From NCBI GenBank assembly GCA_023229645.1, contig JALNYU010000004.1, forward strand, positions 62,001-126,000: DNA of 64,000 nucleotides. The letters run 5' to 3'. The notes under the pieces were generated by a model that did not search any database, had not been told where the DNA came from, and saw only the letters and a list, made by a program, of their open reading frames with translations. The stretch is from Nevskia sp. Its GTDB lineage: Bacteria; Pseudomonadota; Gammaproteobacteria; Nevskiales; Nevskiaceae. This document shows, one piece after another, positions 16,717 to 24,786 of this stretch (positions are counted from its first letter, which is position 1; every line of letters begins with the position of its first letter). The position numbers were made by a program, and so were the translations under genes.

Positions 16717-17931
16717 TCAGAACACACCTTGCGCGGAGACAACATGCGTAAAGTTCTTGATGATCTCGCTGAGCTTGGTTTTATCCTCGCGGCCAAGCGC
16801 GAGAAAATGCAGATCGGCGATCATGGTTTTATTGCCCGGATGCACCGCCGTAATCTCAGCTTTCGCGTTCATGAAACCGATGTGCTTGGCGTAGAGCGCA
16901 AAATCAAAAACGTCACCCGGCTTGATCGCGGCCTTCGGCTTAAACGAAACCTGCAACCCTTTTGCCGACAAGGTATTCAACTCGCACTCATAGCGCCGCT
17001 CATCGGCACCGGTGAGATGAATGGTGCGCAGAATATTTTTGACCGGTTCGAACTGGTGCGTTTCGTCAATTGGCACCACGCGCGCCTTCTTGAACACTTC
17101 GGCTTTGATGACCGGCCCGCAAAGCTCGAACTTCGCGATCTTCCGACCGCACTGATAGAACGTAGCGCGCTTGTGCAGCCAACGATCCGGTCGCGCGTTA
17201 GGGCCAACATCGTCCATAACAATCCGTACTGGATAATTCGAATTGGTGTAACCGAGGAAGTCGATGTTGAGGTTCGCAATCGAAATCGAAACCTCACCGC
17301 GTTTGAAGCCGCTGTAGCGATAGTGATGCGCGTAAACCGTTTGCCGCGCCGCCTCGATCGTCATAATGCCCGGCACGTGTTCGTGATGCTTCTTGTAGAA
17401 GTAATAGTTGCTCAGATCGTTGTAAAGCATCGCGTACATCGTGCGTGGATGATTTTCTGGGATGCCATCCGCTTCGAGTATTTGCGAAATCTTGCAACGC
17501 GCGCTGTCCGGTACCCAGGTTTGAATGCGGTTCAGCTTTTTCAGTAGCAGAATTTCATCCATTTCCGGGACGTAATCGGCATTGATCACATAGCCGTTAT
17601 CGTTTTTTGCGTAATGCGTTTCGAGTAGCGCGCGATCTTCTTCAGCATCTTGAAGCGCCGCTGCCTCAGCGTCGGCGATGAACACAGGAATGCTCTTGAG
17701 ATAATACCAACCGTCCGCCGCATCTTCGTTTTTCACGTAATGCGTCAGTAAGAAACGGGCGTCTTCTTCGCTGACTTTGGTCAAGGTGCTAGCGTTCAAA
17801 CGCGCCGGTATTGCGCCGTGACCATAACAGAGCAATACATCATCCTTCGACTCTTTGTGCAGCAGATTCGGGTCCAGACGATGCTGGGCCGCCAGCTGTA
17901 ATGCGCTTGCACTTTCAAGGGAAAATTCCAT
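16717..17931 (-). CDS. AfsA-like hotdog protein with C-terminal PilZ-like domain
   Basis: A 404-residue protein. Residues ~150-270 look like the AfsA hotdog family: HEHVPGIMTIEAARQTVYAH closely matches the hallmark DHVPGMLLLEAARQ of A-factor synthase-type proteins, followed by ISIANLNIDFLGY. An N-terminal LLHKESKDDVLLCYG resembles the first AfsA repeat. Residues ~315-385 look like a PilZ domain (RRYECELNTLSAKGLQVSF, then KPGDVFDFALY); the arginine pair and D/NxSxxG motif that bind c-di-GMP are imperfect. Known AfsA proteins join a beta-ketoacyl thioester to a C3 unit to make gamma-butyrolactone signals; catalysis here is inferred only. CGGAG lies 7 nt before the ATG. The OYE gene follows after 8 bp. 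Confidence 0.72.
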   Translation of the reverse strand: MEFSLESASALQLAAQHRLDPNLLHKESKDDVLLCYGHGAIPARLNASTLTKVSEEDARFLLTHYVKNEDAADGWYYLKSIPVFIADAEAAALQDAEEDRALLETHYAKNDNGYVINADYVPEMDEILLLKKLNRIQTWVPDSARCKISQILEADGIPENHPRTMYAMLYNDLSNYYFYKKHHEHVPGIMTIEAARQTVYAHHYRYSGFKRGEVSISIANLNIDFLGYTNSNYPVRIVMDDVGPNARPDRWLHKRATFYQCGRKIAKFELCGPVIKAEVFKKARVVPIDETHQFEPVKNILRTIHLTGADERRYECELNTLSAKGLQVSFKPKAAIKPGDVFDFALYAKHIGFMNAKAEITAVHPGNKTMIADLHFLALGREDKTKLSEIIKNFTHVVSAQGVF

Positions 17932-18031
17932 TCTATGCTCCGTATGAGGTGAGATAACCGGCTGGCTCGGCTTTCCGGGTCAGCGTGATTGGCGAAGTGG
18001 TGACACGCGCACTAACTCCGCCTCCATTTCA

Positions 18032-19348
18032 TTAAGGCCGATAGACGGCAATTCCTTGCGGCTGGGTTCCAACGGGGACATCAATCACAATCGGTGCTTG
18101 GCTTTCGACCAGCGTTCCGTTGGCCTGAATTGAGAACACGTGCAAGGCATTTCCCTGCCCTGGCGGAATCGCGCCGGTCGCTCTCTGGCTAACGACGTAC
18201 AGGGTCTTCTCGTCACTGCTGAGCTCAATCTGACTCGCATTGCCAACCCCAGAGAGCTGAATATTCTGAATCTCGCGCGGAGACTCCGGAACGCTAAGGT
18301 CGTAAACCGATACTGTCGAAAACGCATCGTGTGCCGGGTCACCGACGACACCGTTATTACTCGTATACAAACGTGTGCCAGCACGGTTGCTACGCAGCCA
18401 GCAAATCGCCAAACCGGAGTTCGGCACAGCGCGAACAAAGCTCAAGTCGCCGTCGCGACTATAAGAAAACACGCCAAGTTGATTGGTGACGACGTAGCCG
18501 ACGTAGAGCAGCGGCAACCGCGGATGGGACGCAAGCCCGAGCGGAAATTCCGCCAAACGCAAATCTTGGCTGATGAAACGCGGGATGTTGGGATTTACCG
18601 GTAACGCCGTCGGCGGCCGTTGGAAGAGCCGCCCGCGATTATCGTATTGAAAGCTCTGAAGCAAACCCGCACGGAAGTCGGCACCAAACATCAAATGGGT
18701 GCCTGGGACCAAATACGCCTGTGACGGTGACGAACCAAACGCCAGATCGACGCGTGTGCGGCCTTGCGACGCTCCGCGAGGCAAGTAAGCCTGCGTTTGG
18801 TTCAGGATAGGCCCGGCCACACTCGAAATGGGGCCCAGTGATCCGTTTGCCAGGATCCGTAACGTCGTGTAGTTCGGTTGCACCGGCAGCAAACGACCGA
18901 GATCGCCGTTTTGGTTGACGACGAATAGGATGTCACCAGAAATGGCGAGGCTGACCGGATTTACGCCGCCAGATGGAAATGGCGAACCTGGAATCGCCTG
19001 CAGCGAGCCGTCGCTAGCAATCCGAAACACAGCGATGGTATCCGAACCGGAATTGACCGCAAACATTAGCTTGCGCTGTGCATCGATCACAATGTTTTGG
19101 TCGGAATCGTAGGGCCCAAAAACAAAACTGGTGTCCTGCACGCCGGTGCCGCCGGTGGTAAATGGCGACCCCGCCAACGGCTGCAAACTGCCATCGGTTT
19201 TGCGTGCATACGCCAATATGGAGTTGCCGTTTAGAGACTGAACGTTGCTCTCAACATAGACAAACTCTGGCGTCGCGGCTTGTGCGGATGGTGCACAAAT
19301 TGAAAATCCTGCAAAAATTGCGGCGATGCTGGCCGATAATCTATTCAT
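18032..19348 (-). CDS. secreted lactonase-type seven-bladed beta-propeller protein
   Basis: 438 residues with an N-terminal signal peptide (MNRLSASIAAIFAGFSICAPS, cleavage near AQA-ATP). Repeated blade-like elements such as GSLQPLAGSPF, FRIASDGSLQAIPGSPFPSGG and LHVFSIQANGTLVES match the 6-phosphogluconolactonase/lactonase beta-propeller family (YbhE-like). Members hydrolyse lactones or are only structural; the enzyme activity is not provable here. It is expected in the periplasm or outside the cell. It lies 100 bp upstream of the AfsA-like gene on the same strand and is divergent from the HxlR regulator, with 220 AT-rich bp between. Confidence 0.75.
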   Translation of the reverse strand: MNRLSASIAAIFAGFSICAPSAQAATPEFVYVESNVQSLNGNSILAYARKTDGSLQPLAGSPFTTGGTGVQDTSFVFGPYDSDQNIVIDAQRKLMFAVNSGSDTIAVFRIASDGSLQAIPGSPFPSGGVNPVSLAISGDILFVVNQNGDLGRLLPVQPNYTTLRILANGSLGPISSVAGPILNQTQAYLPRGASQGRTRVDLAFGSSPSQAYLVPGTHLMFGADFRAGLLQSFQYDNRGRLFQRPPTALPVNPNIPRFISQDLRLAEFPLGLASHPRLPLLYVGYVVTNQLGVFSYSRDGDLSFVRAVPNSGLAICWLRSNRAGTRLYTSNNGVVGDPAHDAFSTVSVYDLSVPESPREIQNIQLSGVGNASQIELSSDEKTLYVVSQRATGAIPPGQGNALHVFSIQANGTLVESQAPIVIDVPVGTQPQGIAVYRP

Positions 19349-19464
19349 ATTTCTCTCAAAATTTCGTACAAATCAAACAAATGACTGAAAATATGATTTT
19401 TATCAATAACACGAAAGCTCGTAATTCATATGACAAAATCGCTTAGATACTCTGTTTTCCTACA

Positions 19465-19482
19465 TTTGCATATTTTTTGCAT
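19465..19482. promoter_or_regulatory. TTTGCAT direct repeat, candidate operator
   Basis: TTTGCAT occurs at 19465-19471 and again at 19476-19482, 11 bp apart start to start (one helical turn), in the AT-rich gap between the divergent lactonase and hxlR genes. The phasing suits a dimeric DNA-binding protein, possibly HxlR itself. This is inference only. Confidence 0.3.
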
Positions 19483-19488
19483 CAAAAA

Positions 19489-19518
19489 TTGGACGCAGAG
19501 AAAATCTAACAGTATGCT
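19489..19518 (+). promoter_or_regulatory. candidate sigma-70 promoter of the HxlR gene
   Basis: TTGGAC (19489-19494) and TATGCT (19513-19518) are separated by 18 bp, a moderate match to -35/-10 boxes, about 50 bp before the HxlR start codon and just downstream of the TTTGCAT repeats. Confidence 0.35.
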
Positions 19519-19568
19519 CGGCCCCGCAACTACACACTCTTTCGTCTCATAGTCACACGGAGGTAACC

Positions 19569-19988
19569 ATGGCAAAGCAGACAAAGCGCCTGCCAACCAT
19601 CCCGGCAGAACGCACTTTGAAGGTCATTTCCGGGCGCTGGAAAGCCAGCATCCTCTATCATTTGTTTGACGGCCCGAAGCGGCTTTCCGAGCTCAAACGG
19701 TTAGCACCGGATGTGAGTCAAAAGGTTTTGATCGAACAACTGCGTGAGATGGAAGAACACGGCGTCGTCCATCGAGAAGTTTTTCGCCAAGTCCCGGCGC
19801 GTGTTGACTACACGGTAACTCCGTTAGGGCTTAGTTTAAGGCCTGTAATCATGACCTTATGCGAATGGGGGCGCCGCCACGCGAGCGAACTTAAAACACT
19901 CGATGCGATTGAACCAAATTGCGCCTCGGCGCTTGCGACGAAATCGGCGGCGGTTTCGGTCAATACAGACGATCACATTACAGCCTAG
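19569..19988 (+). CDS. HxlR-family winged-helix transcriptional regulator
   Basis: 139-residue DNA-binding protein of the HxlR/MarR-like family. The winged helix spans roughly residues 12-95: TLKVISGRWKASILYHLF, RLSELKRLAPDVSQKVLIEQ and the wing VDYTVTPLGLSL. In most HxlR proteins a cysteine precedes the first helix (CPVE); here the site reads IPAE, so thiol sensing by that residue is lost, although Cys97 and Cys116 remain. A strong GGAGG lies 5 nt before the ATG. HxlR members such as YodB control quinone and azo reductases, and two quinone/NAD(P)H reductases are encoded just downstream on the other strand. Confidence 0.9.
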   Translation: MAKQTKRLPTIPAERTLKVISGRWKASILYHLFDGPKRLSELKRLAPDVSQKVLIEQLREMEEHGVVHREVFRQVPARVDYTVTPLGLSLRPVIMTLCEWGRRHASELKTLDAIEPNCASALATKSAAVSVNTDDHITA

Positions 19989-20135
19989 CGGCGCAGCCCT
20001 CGAGGCTGACGCAAACTGATCGGCACGAAATGAATGACGAGATGGAATACTGAGGCCGCGTTCTCACGGGTGTATCGCCATCTGCTATCGAAGCGATTCA
20101 ATTTTGGGTCAGTGCAGAATAGTTGTCTCGGGCCT

Positions 20136-20225
20136 CGGTCACCCTAAATTAACTAATTTTATATTTATAAGGTGATTTTTAATTTTATTTAAAATTTATT
20201 AATTTAATTAAAAATAAGTGTACCA
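20136..20225. other. AT-rich low-complexity stretch between hxlR and NQO-like gene
   Basis: About 90 bp of almost pure A/T (runs of TTTAAAATTTATTAATT type) in a region that is otherwise G+C-rich. No coding frame or clear repeat unit is seen. It may be a bent or nucleoid-protein-binding segment at the 3' ends of the two facing genes. The rest of 19989-20242 shows no gene. Confidence 0.5.
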
Positions 20226-20242
20226 ATACCCTTTCTGGTCTT

Positions 20243-20971
20243 TTATTTGTTCAATGCCGCAGCATTTTGCTGCGGTTTCTTCCGGACAAACCCGTCGTAA
20301 TCCGCCATCACTGGTCCAGGGATCGTCGGCGCTGACGGTAAGGTCAATAGGCGCTTGCGATATTGGTCGAGATAATCGGCCCGCACCGCGTCATCAATTC
20401 GATTCGGTCCGTAAACCACGAAAGGCGCGATAACGGCAAAGCCGGTAAATGCGAAAATCCCGCGGTGAACGGGGTATAGGATGGCCTCAATCGGGCCGTA
20501 GACGCCCTCTTCCGAGTACACGGGATCGAGACCGCCGACGGTCAACGCACACATTGCGCGCTTGCCGGCAAGCACGCCGCCATCAAACCAGCGGCCGCCG
20601 CCATAAGCGTGGCCAACAGTGAATACCCGGTCGACCCAGCCCTTCAAAATGGCCGGCAGACCCAACCACCAGATCGGAAACTGGAAGATCAGTACGTCGC
20701 ACCAGGCCAGTTTGTCGATCTCAGCCTGCAATTCCGCGCTATAGCCGCTGTGTTTGCTTGCGTAGGCTTCTTCATCCTGCTGTTTGAGACGATTCGGATC
20801 GACAACCGTTGTGAAGTTGCGCCGGTCAGAAACCGGATCAAAACCCATCGCATAAAGATCGGATACAACAACTTCGTGACCGGCGCTGCGCAGCGTCTTG
20901 ACGGCCTCGCCGGTCATGGCGGCATTGAAGCTGGTCGGCTCGTGGTGCGCATGGACAATAAAAACCCGCAT
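20243..20971 (-). CDS. NAD(P)H dehydrogenase (quinone), flavodoxin-like NQO1/MdaB family
   Basis: Predicted flavoprotein that reduces quinones or azo compounds with NAD(P)H, 242 residues. The start at 20971 gives MRVFIVHAHHEPTSFNAAMT, the flavin-phosphate loop at the N terminus of this family; 11 upstream codons are dropped. Other marks: QFPIWWLGLPAILKGWVDRV and GHAYGGGRWFDGGVLAGKRAM, typical of NQO1/YwrO/KefF-like proteins. It follows the quinone oxidoreductase gene by 46 bp on the same strand, so both are probably one unit. Possible regulation by the nearby HxlR protein is inferred from family habit. Confidence 0.86.
   Translation of the reverse strand: MRVFIVHAHHEPTSFNAAMTGEAVKTLRSAGHEVVVSDLYAMGFDPVSDRRNFTTVVDPNRLKQQDEEAYASKHSGYSAELQAEIDKLAWCDVLIFQFPIWWLGLPAILKGWVDRVFTVGHAYGGGRWFDGGVLAGKRAMCALTVGGLDPVYSEEGVYGPIEAILYPVHRGIFAFTGFAVIAPFVVYGPNRIDDAVRADYLDQYRKRLLTLPSAPTIPGPVMADYDGFVRKKPQQNAAALNK
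20257..20281 (+). terminator. possible hairpin terminator facing the NQO-like gene
   Basis: CCGCAGC (20257-20263) pairs with GCTGCGG (20269-20275) around ATTTT and is followed by TTTCTT on the plus strand. It lies inside the last codons of the minus-strand flavodoxin-fold gene and 270 bp after hxlR, so it could stop plus-strand transcripts; it could equally be coding coincidence. Confidence 0.3.
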
Positions 20972-21017
20972 CGGCTTGTCCCCAGTACGCCACGAGCCGT
21001 CCATTGGCGTTACTCGG

Positions 21018-22007
21018 TTACGGCGTCAGCAGAATCTTGCCCATGGTGCCGCGGCTTTCCAGCGCGCGGTGTGCTGCACCGGCTTCCGCCAACGGATGGA
21101 CGCCGCCAATCGTGACCTTGAGTTCGCCGCTTATGCAGAGCGCAAACAATTCACCGAGTCCAGCCTTCAAATTTTCCGGGGTCAACAGCGGAACAAGTGC
21201 AAAGCCGCCAACGCTCTGATTCTTGAAAATCAGGCCGAGCAGTTCTGGCACGCCAAGCGCGAAACTTTGAATGTTCAGTGCACCATAGATGAGCATGCGG
21301 CCAAGCGGCGCGAGCACATTGAGGCTATCCCGGGTTACGTCGCCGCCTACCGACTCATAAATGATGTCGGGCCCGTTACCGCCAGTGGCGGCGCGCACGT
21401 CATCTGTCCACGTCGATTCGGTGTAATTAACGCCGACATCGGCGCCCAACGCGCGAACGAAATCGAGCTTGCTGCTGGTGCTGGCCGCAGCAATGATGGT
21501 TTTGGCGCCGGCACGCTTCGCGAGCTGCACCAATAGCGAACCGACGCCACCGGCGGCGGCGTTGATCAAAACCGTTTTGCCTGCGGGCGGCGCCTGCAAG
21601 GTTAAATGTAGTGCCGTTAGCCCCTGCACCAGTAAGGCCGTGGCATCTTCGAACGACAGGGCGTCCGGCATTGGCACCAGAATACCCGCGTCAACCAGCA
21701 CCGTCTCGGCGTAGCCGCCGAAGAAAATACCCGCGGCAAATAACGGCACCGCAACGCGCGAGCCGATTTTGAGGCCTTCAACGCCCGCGCCGATTGATTC
21801 GATCGTTCCGGCAATTTCGTTGCCGAGCACGCAGGGCAACGGTGGCGTCATTGCATAACGATCCGCCCGCATCAAGGTATCCGCCAGATTCACGCCGACA
21901 GCGCGTACCCGGACCAGCACCTGCCCGTGCCCCGGAACCGGCGTCGCGGTTTCGATCAACTGCAGGACTTCAGGACCACCAAACTGGCTTAGTTGTACGG
22001 CTCGCAT
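21018..22007 (-). CDS. zinc-independent quinone oxidoreductase (MDR family)
   Basis: 329-residue NADPH-dependent alcohol-dehydrogenase-like enzyme of the quinone oxidoreductase group. The Rossmann motif is NAAAGGVGSLLVQLAKRAGA; the catalytic-zinc ligands of classical ADH are absent; NEIAGTIESIGAGV and VNLADTLMRADRY are family-like. Start choice: AAGGAG lies 9 nt before the ATG at 22007 (MRAVQLSQFGGPEV); the ATG at 22016 would sit directly on the ribosome site, and a longer frame to 22142 runs through the inverted-repeat region. Reduces quinones or enones; exact substrate unknown. Confidence 0.87.
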   Translation of the reverse strand: MRAVQLSQFGGPEVLQLIETATPVPGHGQVLVRVRAVGVNLADTLMRADRYAMTPPLPCVLGNEIAGTIESIGAGVEGLKIGSRVAVPLFAAGIFFGGYAETVLVDAGILVPMPDALSFEDATALLVQGLTALHLTLQAPPAGKTVLINAAAGGVGSLLVQLAKRAGAKTIIAAASTSSKLDFVRALGADVGVNYTESTWTDDVRAATGGNGPDIIYESVGGDVTRDSLNVLAPLGRMLIYGALNIQSFALGVPELLGLIFKNQSVGGFALVPLLTPENLKAGLGELFALCISGELKVTIGGVHPLAEAGAAHRALESRGTMGKILLTP

Positions 22008-22044
22008 TGAGTACATCTCCTTAAACGCAATATTTAGCGTGCCA

Positions 22045-22139
22045 TTATTGATCCGGCCATTAAGCACTTGAATAAAGACAGTGCAATGCCCAACCGAATG
22101 CCGCACTTCCGAGAAAGCGAGAAATGGCCGGATCAATAA
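22045..22139. repeat. 95-bp element with 17-bp perfect terminal inverted repeats
   Basis: TTATTGATCCGGCCATT at 22045-22061 is repeated as its exact complement at 22123-22139, enclosing 61 bp. It lies directly upstream of the quinone oxidoreductase gene. It could be a small non-autonomous palindromic element, a pair of operators, or a long stem. No coding content. Confidence 0.7.
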
Positions 22140-22154
22140 CAAAGCAATTTGATT

Positions 22155-22253
22155 TTATTATTAATTCGGCCACTCACGCCGTCTCGAAAAAGTACGATCT
22201 CAAATTGCCGCGTAGCACCTCGTTCAACTATTTTGTAGCCGAATTAATAATAA
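22155..22253. repeat. 99-bp element with 16-bp perfect terminal inverted repeats
   Basis: TTATTATTAATTCGGC at 22155-22170 is complemented exactly at 22238-22253, enclosing 67 bp. It starts 15 bp after the neighbouring 95-bp element and has similar design: TTATT at the outer end, CGGC at the inner end, similar total length. The inner sequences of the two elements are not obviously alike. Confidence 0.7.
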
Positions 22254-22558
22254 GTGAGTCGACCGTCAGGAACTACAAACTCTTTGGTTTCATAGAAACT
22301 TAAAAGTGAGCGCCGTATTCCGGCTGTGGTGACATGCGTTCTGATTGATCTCAGTGATCTCAGCACGCGGCCGCGTGCAGCAAAGGCATTGCGCCGGCCG
22401 AGCGCGGCTCGCCGGCAGCCCTGCATCGTCGGGCTGGCTAATTCTGACGCCAGCATGCACAGTGGCGGGGATGTGCCGCGAACCCGACAACCGTTTCGCG
22501 TTGCGCAGCGCCCACTCGATCAAGATTTTCAGTAGGAACCCGAATACTCGCCGCGCTT
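22254..22558. other. intergenic region before the EEP-family gene
   Basis: About 305 bp between the inverted-repeat elements and the next plus-strand gene. Short open frames exist on both strands but none has a ribosome site, signal or recognisable family. It presumably holds the promoter of the downstream EEP/cardiolipin synthase pair; no clear -35/-10 pair could be assigned. Confidence 0.5.
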
Positions 22559-23362
22559 ATGGACGCCCAACCGACCGCGCCGCCCGAAGCCGCAGCGAAA
22601 GCCGACCGCTATCTGCGTATTCGCTTGCTGAGTTACAACATCCAAGTTGCGCTTGAAACCCGCCACGCCGGCCATTACCTCACTGGCGCTTGGCGCCACG
22701 TATTGCCGAGCACGGTGGCCCACGCCAATCTGGACCGCATTGCGGACATCATTCGCGGCTACGATTTCGTTGCCATTCAAGAGGGCGACGCTGGCAGTCT
22801 GCGCACGCGTTACCGAAACCAGATCGAATACCTAGCCGACAAGGCGGGATATCCGTATTACAACCTGACCATCACGCGCGATCTACATCCCTTTGCGCGA
22901 CATTGCCTTGGCTTTCTCAGCCGCCATCAACCGGCAACCGTTGATGATCTCCAACTCCCGTCGCCGATTCCTGGCCGCCGTGCGTTACGGGTACGCCTCG
23001 GCGCCGAAGCCGGCGGCTTGGTGCTGATCGTCACCCACCTCTCGCTAGGTCGCCGCTCGCAAGAACGACAGTTGGAGTTTCTGGCGGCGCAAATCGATCC
23101 GCAGACCCCTGCGGTGCTCGTTGGCGACTTAAATTGCGAGCTCGAACACTTGCGCGGCCATAGCGGGCTCCAGCGCTGCGGCTGGGCCGGCGCTGAGATT
23201 TCACCGTTAACGTTCCCGAGCTGGCGGCCACGGCGCGGCATCGACCACGTGCTCGTCACCGGCAACGTCCAGCTGAAACGGCTGGAAACGCTGCCGTTTG
23301 CGATCTCCGACCATCTGCCGCTAGCCGCTGATATCGACGTTCCATTACCTGATCTCGCATGA
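22559..23362 (+). CDS. endonuclease/exonuclease/phosphatase (EEP) family protein, YbhP-like
   Basis: 267-residue member of the metal-dependent EEP superfamily. Catalytic motifs are visible in order: the Asn in LLSYNIQ, the Glu in VAIQEGD, LVGDLNCEL with the catalytic Asp and Asn, GIDHVLV, and SDHLPLAADI with the final His. No signal peptide. It overlaps the cardiolipin synthase gene by 4 bp (ATGA). E. coli has the same pairing (ybhP next to clsB), which suggests a role tied to phospholipid metabolism, but the substrate is not known. Confidence 0.85.
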   Translation: MDAQPTAPPEAAAKADRYLRIRLLSYNIQVALETRHAGHYLTGAWRHVLPSTVAHANLDRIADIIRGYDFVAIQEGDAGSLRTRYRNQIEYLADKAGYPYYNLTITRDLHPFARHCLGFLSRHQPATVDDLQLPSPIPGRRALRVRLGAEAGGLVLIVTHLSLGRRSQERQLEFLAAQIDPQTPAVLVGDLNCELEHLRGHSGLQRCGWAGAEISPLTFPSWRPRRGIDHVLVTGNVQLKRLETLPFAISDHLPLAADIDVPLPDLA

Positions 23363-24786
23363 TCGAGTCGCTTGGCCGTTGGCTATTGATCGGGCTGTAT
23401 GTTGTTGCCGCGCTCGGCACCGCTAGCCACGCGCTGCTGAATAAACGCGATCCCCGTTCGGCCTGGGGTTGGATCGCCGTCTGCTGGTTATTCCCGCTTG
23501 CCGGCGCGGCGCTCTATTACCTGTTTGGCGTTAACCGCATCGAAACCCGGGCCAAGCGAGTATTCGGCAAGGCCTTAGGACAGCGGCGTCCGGCATCGGC
23601 GATTGAACATCTGCCGGAGATCCCCGGCCTAGCGGGCGCCGAAGCGCGCGAACTCGTGCGTATTGGCGACGCGCTAACTGAACGACGCCTGAGCCGTGGC
23701 AATCGCGTAACGCCGCTGTTTACCGGCGCCGACGCCTACAACGCGATGATCGAAGCAATCAACACCGCCCAACATCATGTTTACCTGGCTAGCTATATTT
23801 ACCGGGACGATGCTGCCGGTCAGCGTTTTGCCGCCGCGCTGACTGCCGCGCAGCAGCGCGGGGTACGCGTGCGCGTGCTGCTCGATGGTCTGGCTGACGC
23901 ACTCTACCGCCCGCCGGCTAGCAAAATGCTGCATCGGCACGGGATCCAACCGGCGCTATTTTTACCGCCGCGGCTATGGCCGCCGATGTTGCATATCAAC
24001 CTGCGCAATCACCGCAAACTGCTGATCGTCGACGGCGAAATCGGCTACACCGGCGGCATGAACATCCAGCAACAACACGTCGCTGCCGCAGATGGCGAAG
24101 CCGCGATCGACGACGTCCATTTTTGCGTGCAGGGTCCGCTCGTGCAACAGATGGAAGACGCTTTCCTCGCCGACTGGCGCTTCGCCGCAGGCGAATCAGT
24201 TACGCCCCAATCTCCACCGGCAGTGGCGGCCGACGGCAATATCATTGGCCGGGTTATTACCGATGGCCCCAACGAGGATCTCGATCGCCTCGTCATGGTG
24301 CTGATCAGCGCCATATCCGCTGCGCATCGACGCATCTGGATCATGACCCCTTATTTCCTGCCGCCGGCAGGCTTAACGAGTGCGCTACAAGCGGCAGCGT
24401 TGCGTGGAATTGATGTCAGCATCGTGCTGCCGCGGCGCAGCGACCAGCGCTGGATGGACTGGGCAACGCAGCACATCCTGCGACATCTCCTCGAACGAGA
24501 AGTGCGCGTGTATCTGCGTCCGCCGCCGTTTGCCCACACCAAGCTCCTGATCGTCGACGATTGGTATGTGCAGTTCGGTTCCGCCAATCTCGATACACGG
24601 AGCCTGCGCCTGAATTTTGAGTTGACCGTCGAAGCCTATGGCATGCCGCTGGCGGCAGAAATGGCGGCGCATTTCGAATCGGTACGAAATCGCAGCCGCC
24701 CAGCGACGCGCGCCGAAATGGTCGAACGTAATCTTGCGTTGCGCCTGCGGAATGCGCTGTGCTGGCTAGGATCACCCTATCTTTAG
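23359..24786 (+). CDS. cls: cardiolipin synthase, phospholipase D family
   Basis: Membrane enzyme that makes cardiolipin by phosphatidyl transfer. The 475-residue product begins with two membrane helices (residues ~8-25 and ~38-57), as in ClsA, followed by two phospholipase D (HKD) motifs: NHRKLLIVDGEIGYTGGMN around residue 215 and FAHTKLLIVDDWYVQFGSAN around residue 395. Length is near ClsA (486). Start overlaps the stop of the upstream EEP gene, so the two are translationally coupled. Whether it behaves like ClsA or ClsB biochemically cannot be decided. Confidence 0.92.
   Translation: MIESLGRWLLIGLYVVAALGTASHALLNKRDPRSAWGWIAVCWLFPLAGAALYYLFGVNRIETRAKRVFGKALGQRRPASAIEHLPEIPGLAGAEARELVRIGDALTERRLSRGNRVTPLFTGADAYNAMIEAINTAQHHVYLASYIYRDDAAGQRFAAALTAAQQRGVRVRVLLDGLADALYRPPASKMLHRHGIQPALFLPPRLWPPMLHINLRNHRKLLIVDGEIGYTGGMNIQQQHVAAADGEAAIDDVHFCVQGPLVQQMEDAFLADWRFAAGESVTPQSPPAVAADGNIIGRVITDGPNEDLDRLVMVLISAISAAHRRIWIMTPYFLPPAGLTSALQAAALRGIDVSIVLPRRSDQRWMDWATQHILRHLLEREVRVYLRPPPFAHTKLLIVDDWYVQFGSANLDTRSLRLNFELTVEAYGMPLAAEMAAHFESVRNRSRPATRAEMVERNLALRLRNALCWLGSPYL

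Noticed and set aside
22244..22523. Short open frames on the minus strand near the inverted repeats
   Set aside because: No ribosome site or protein family; one includes an arm of the inverted repeat.
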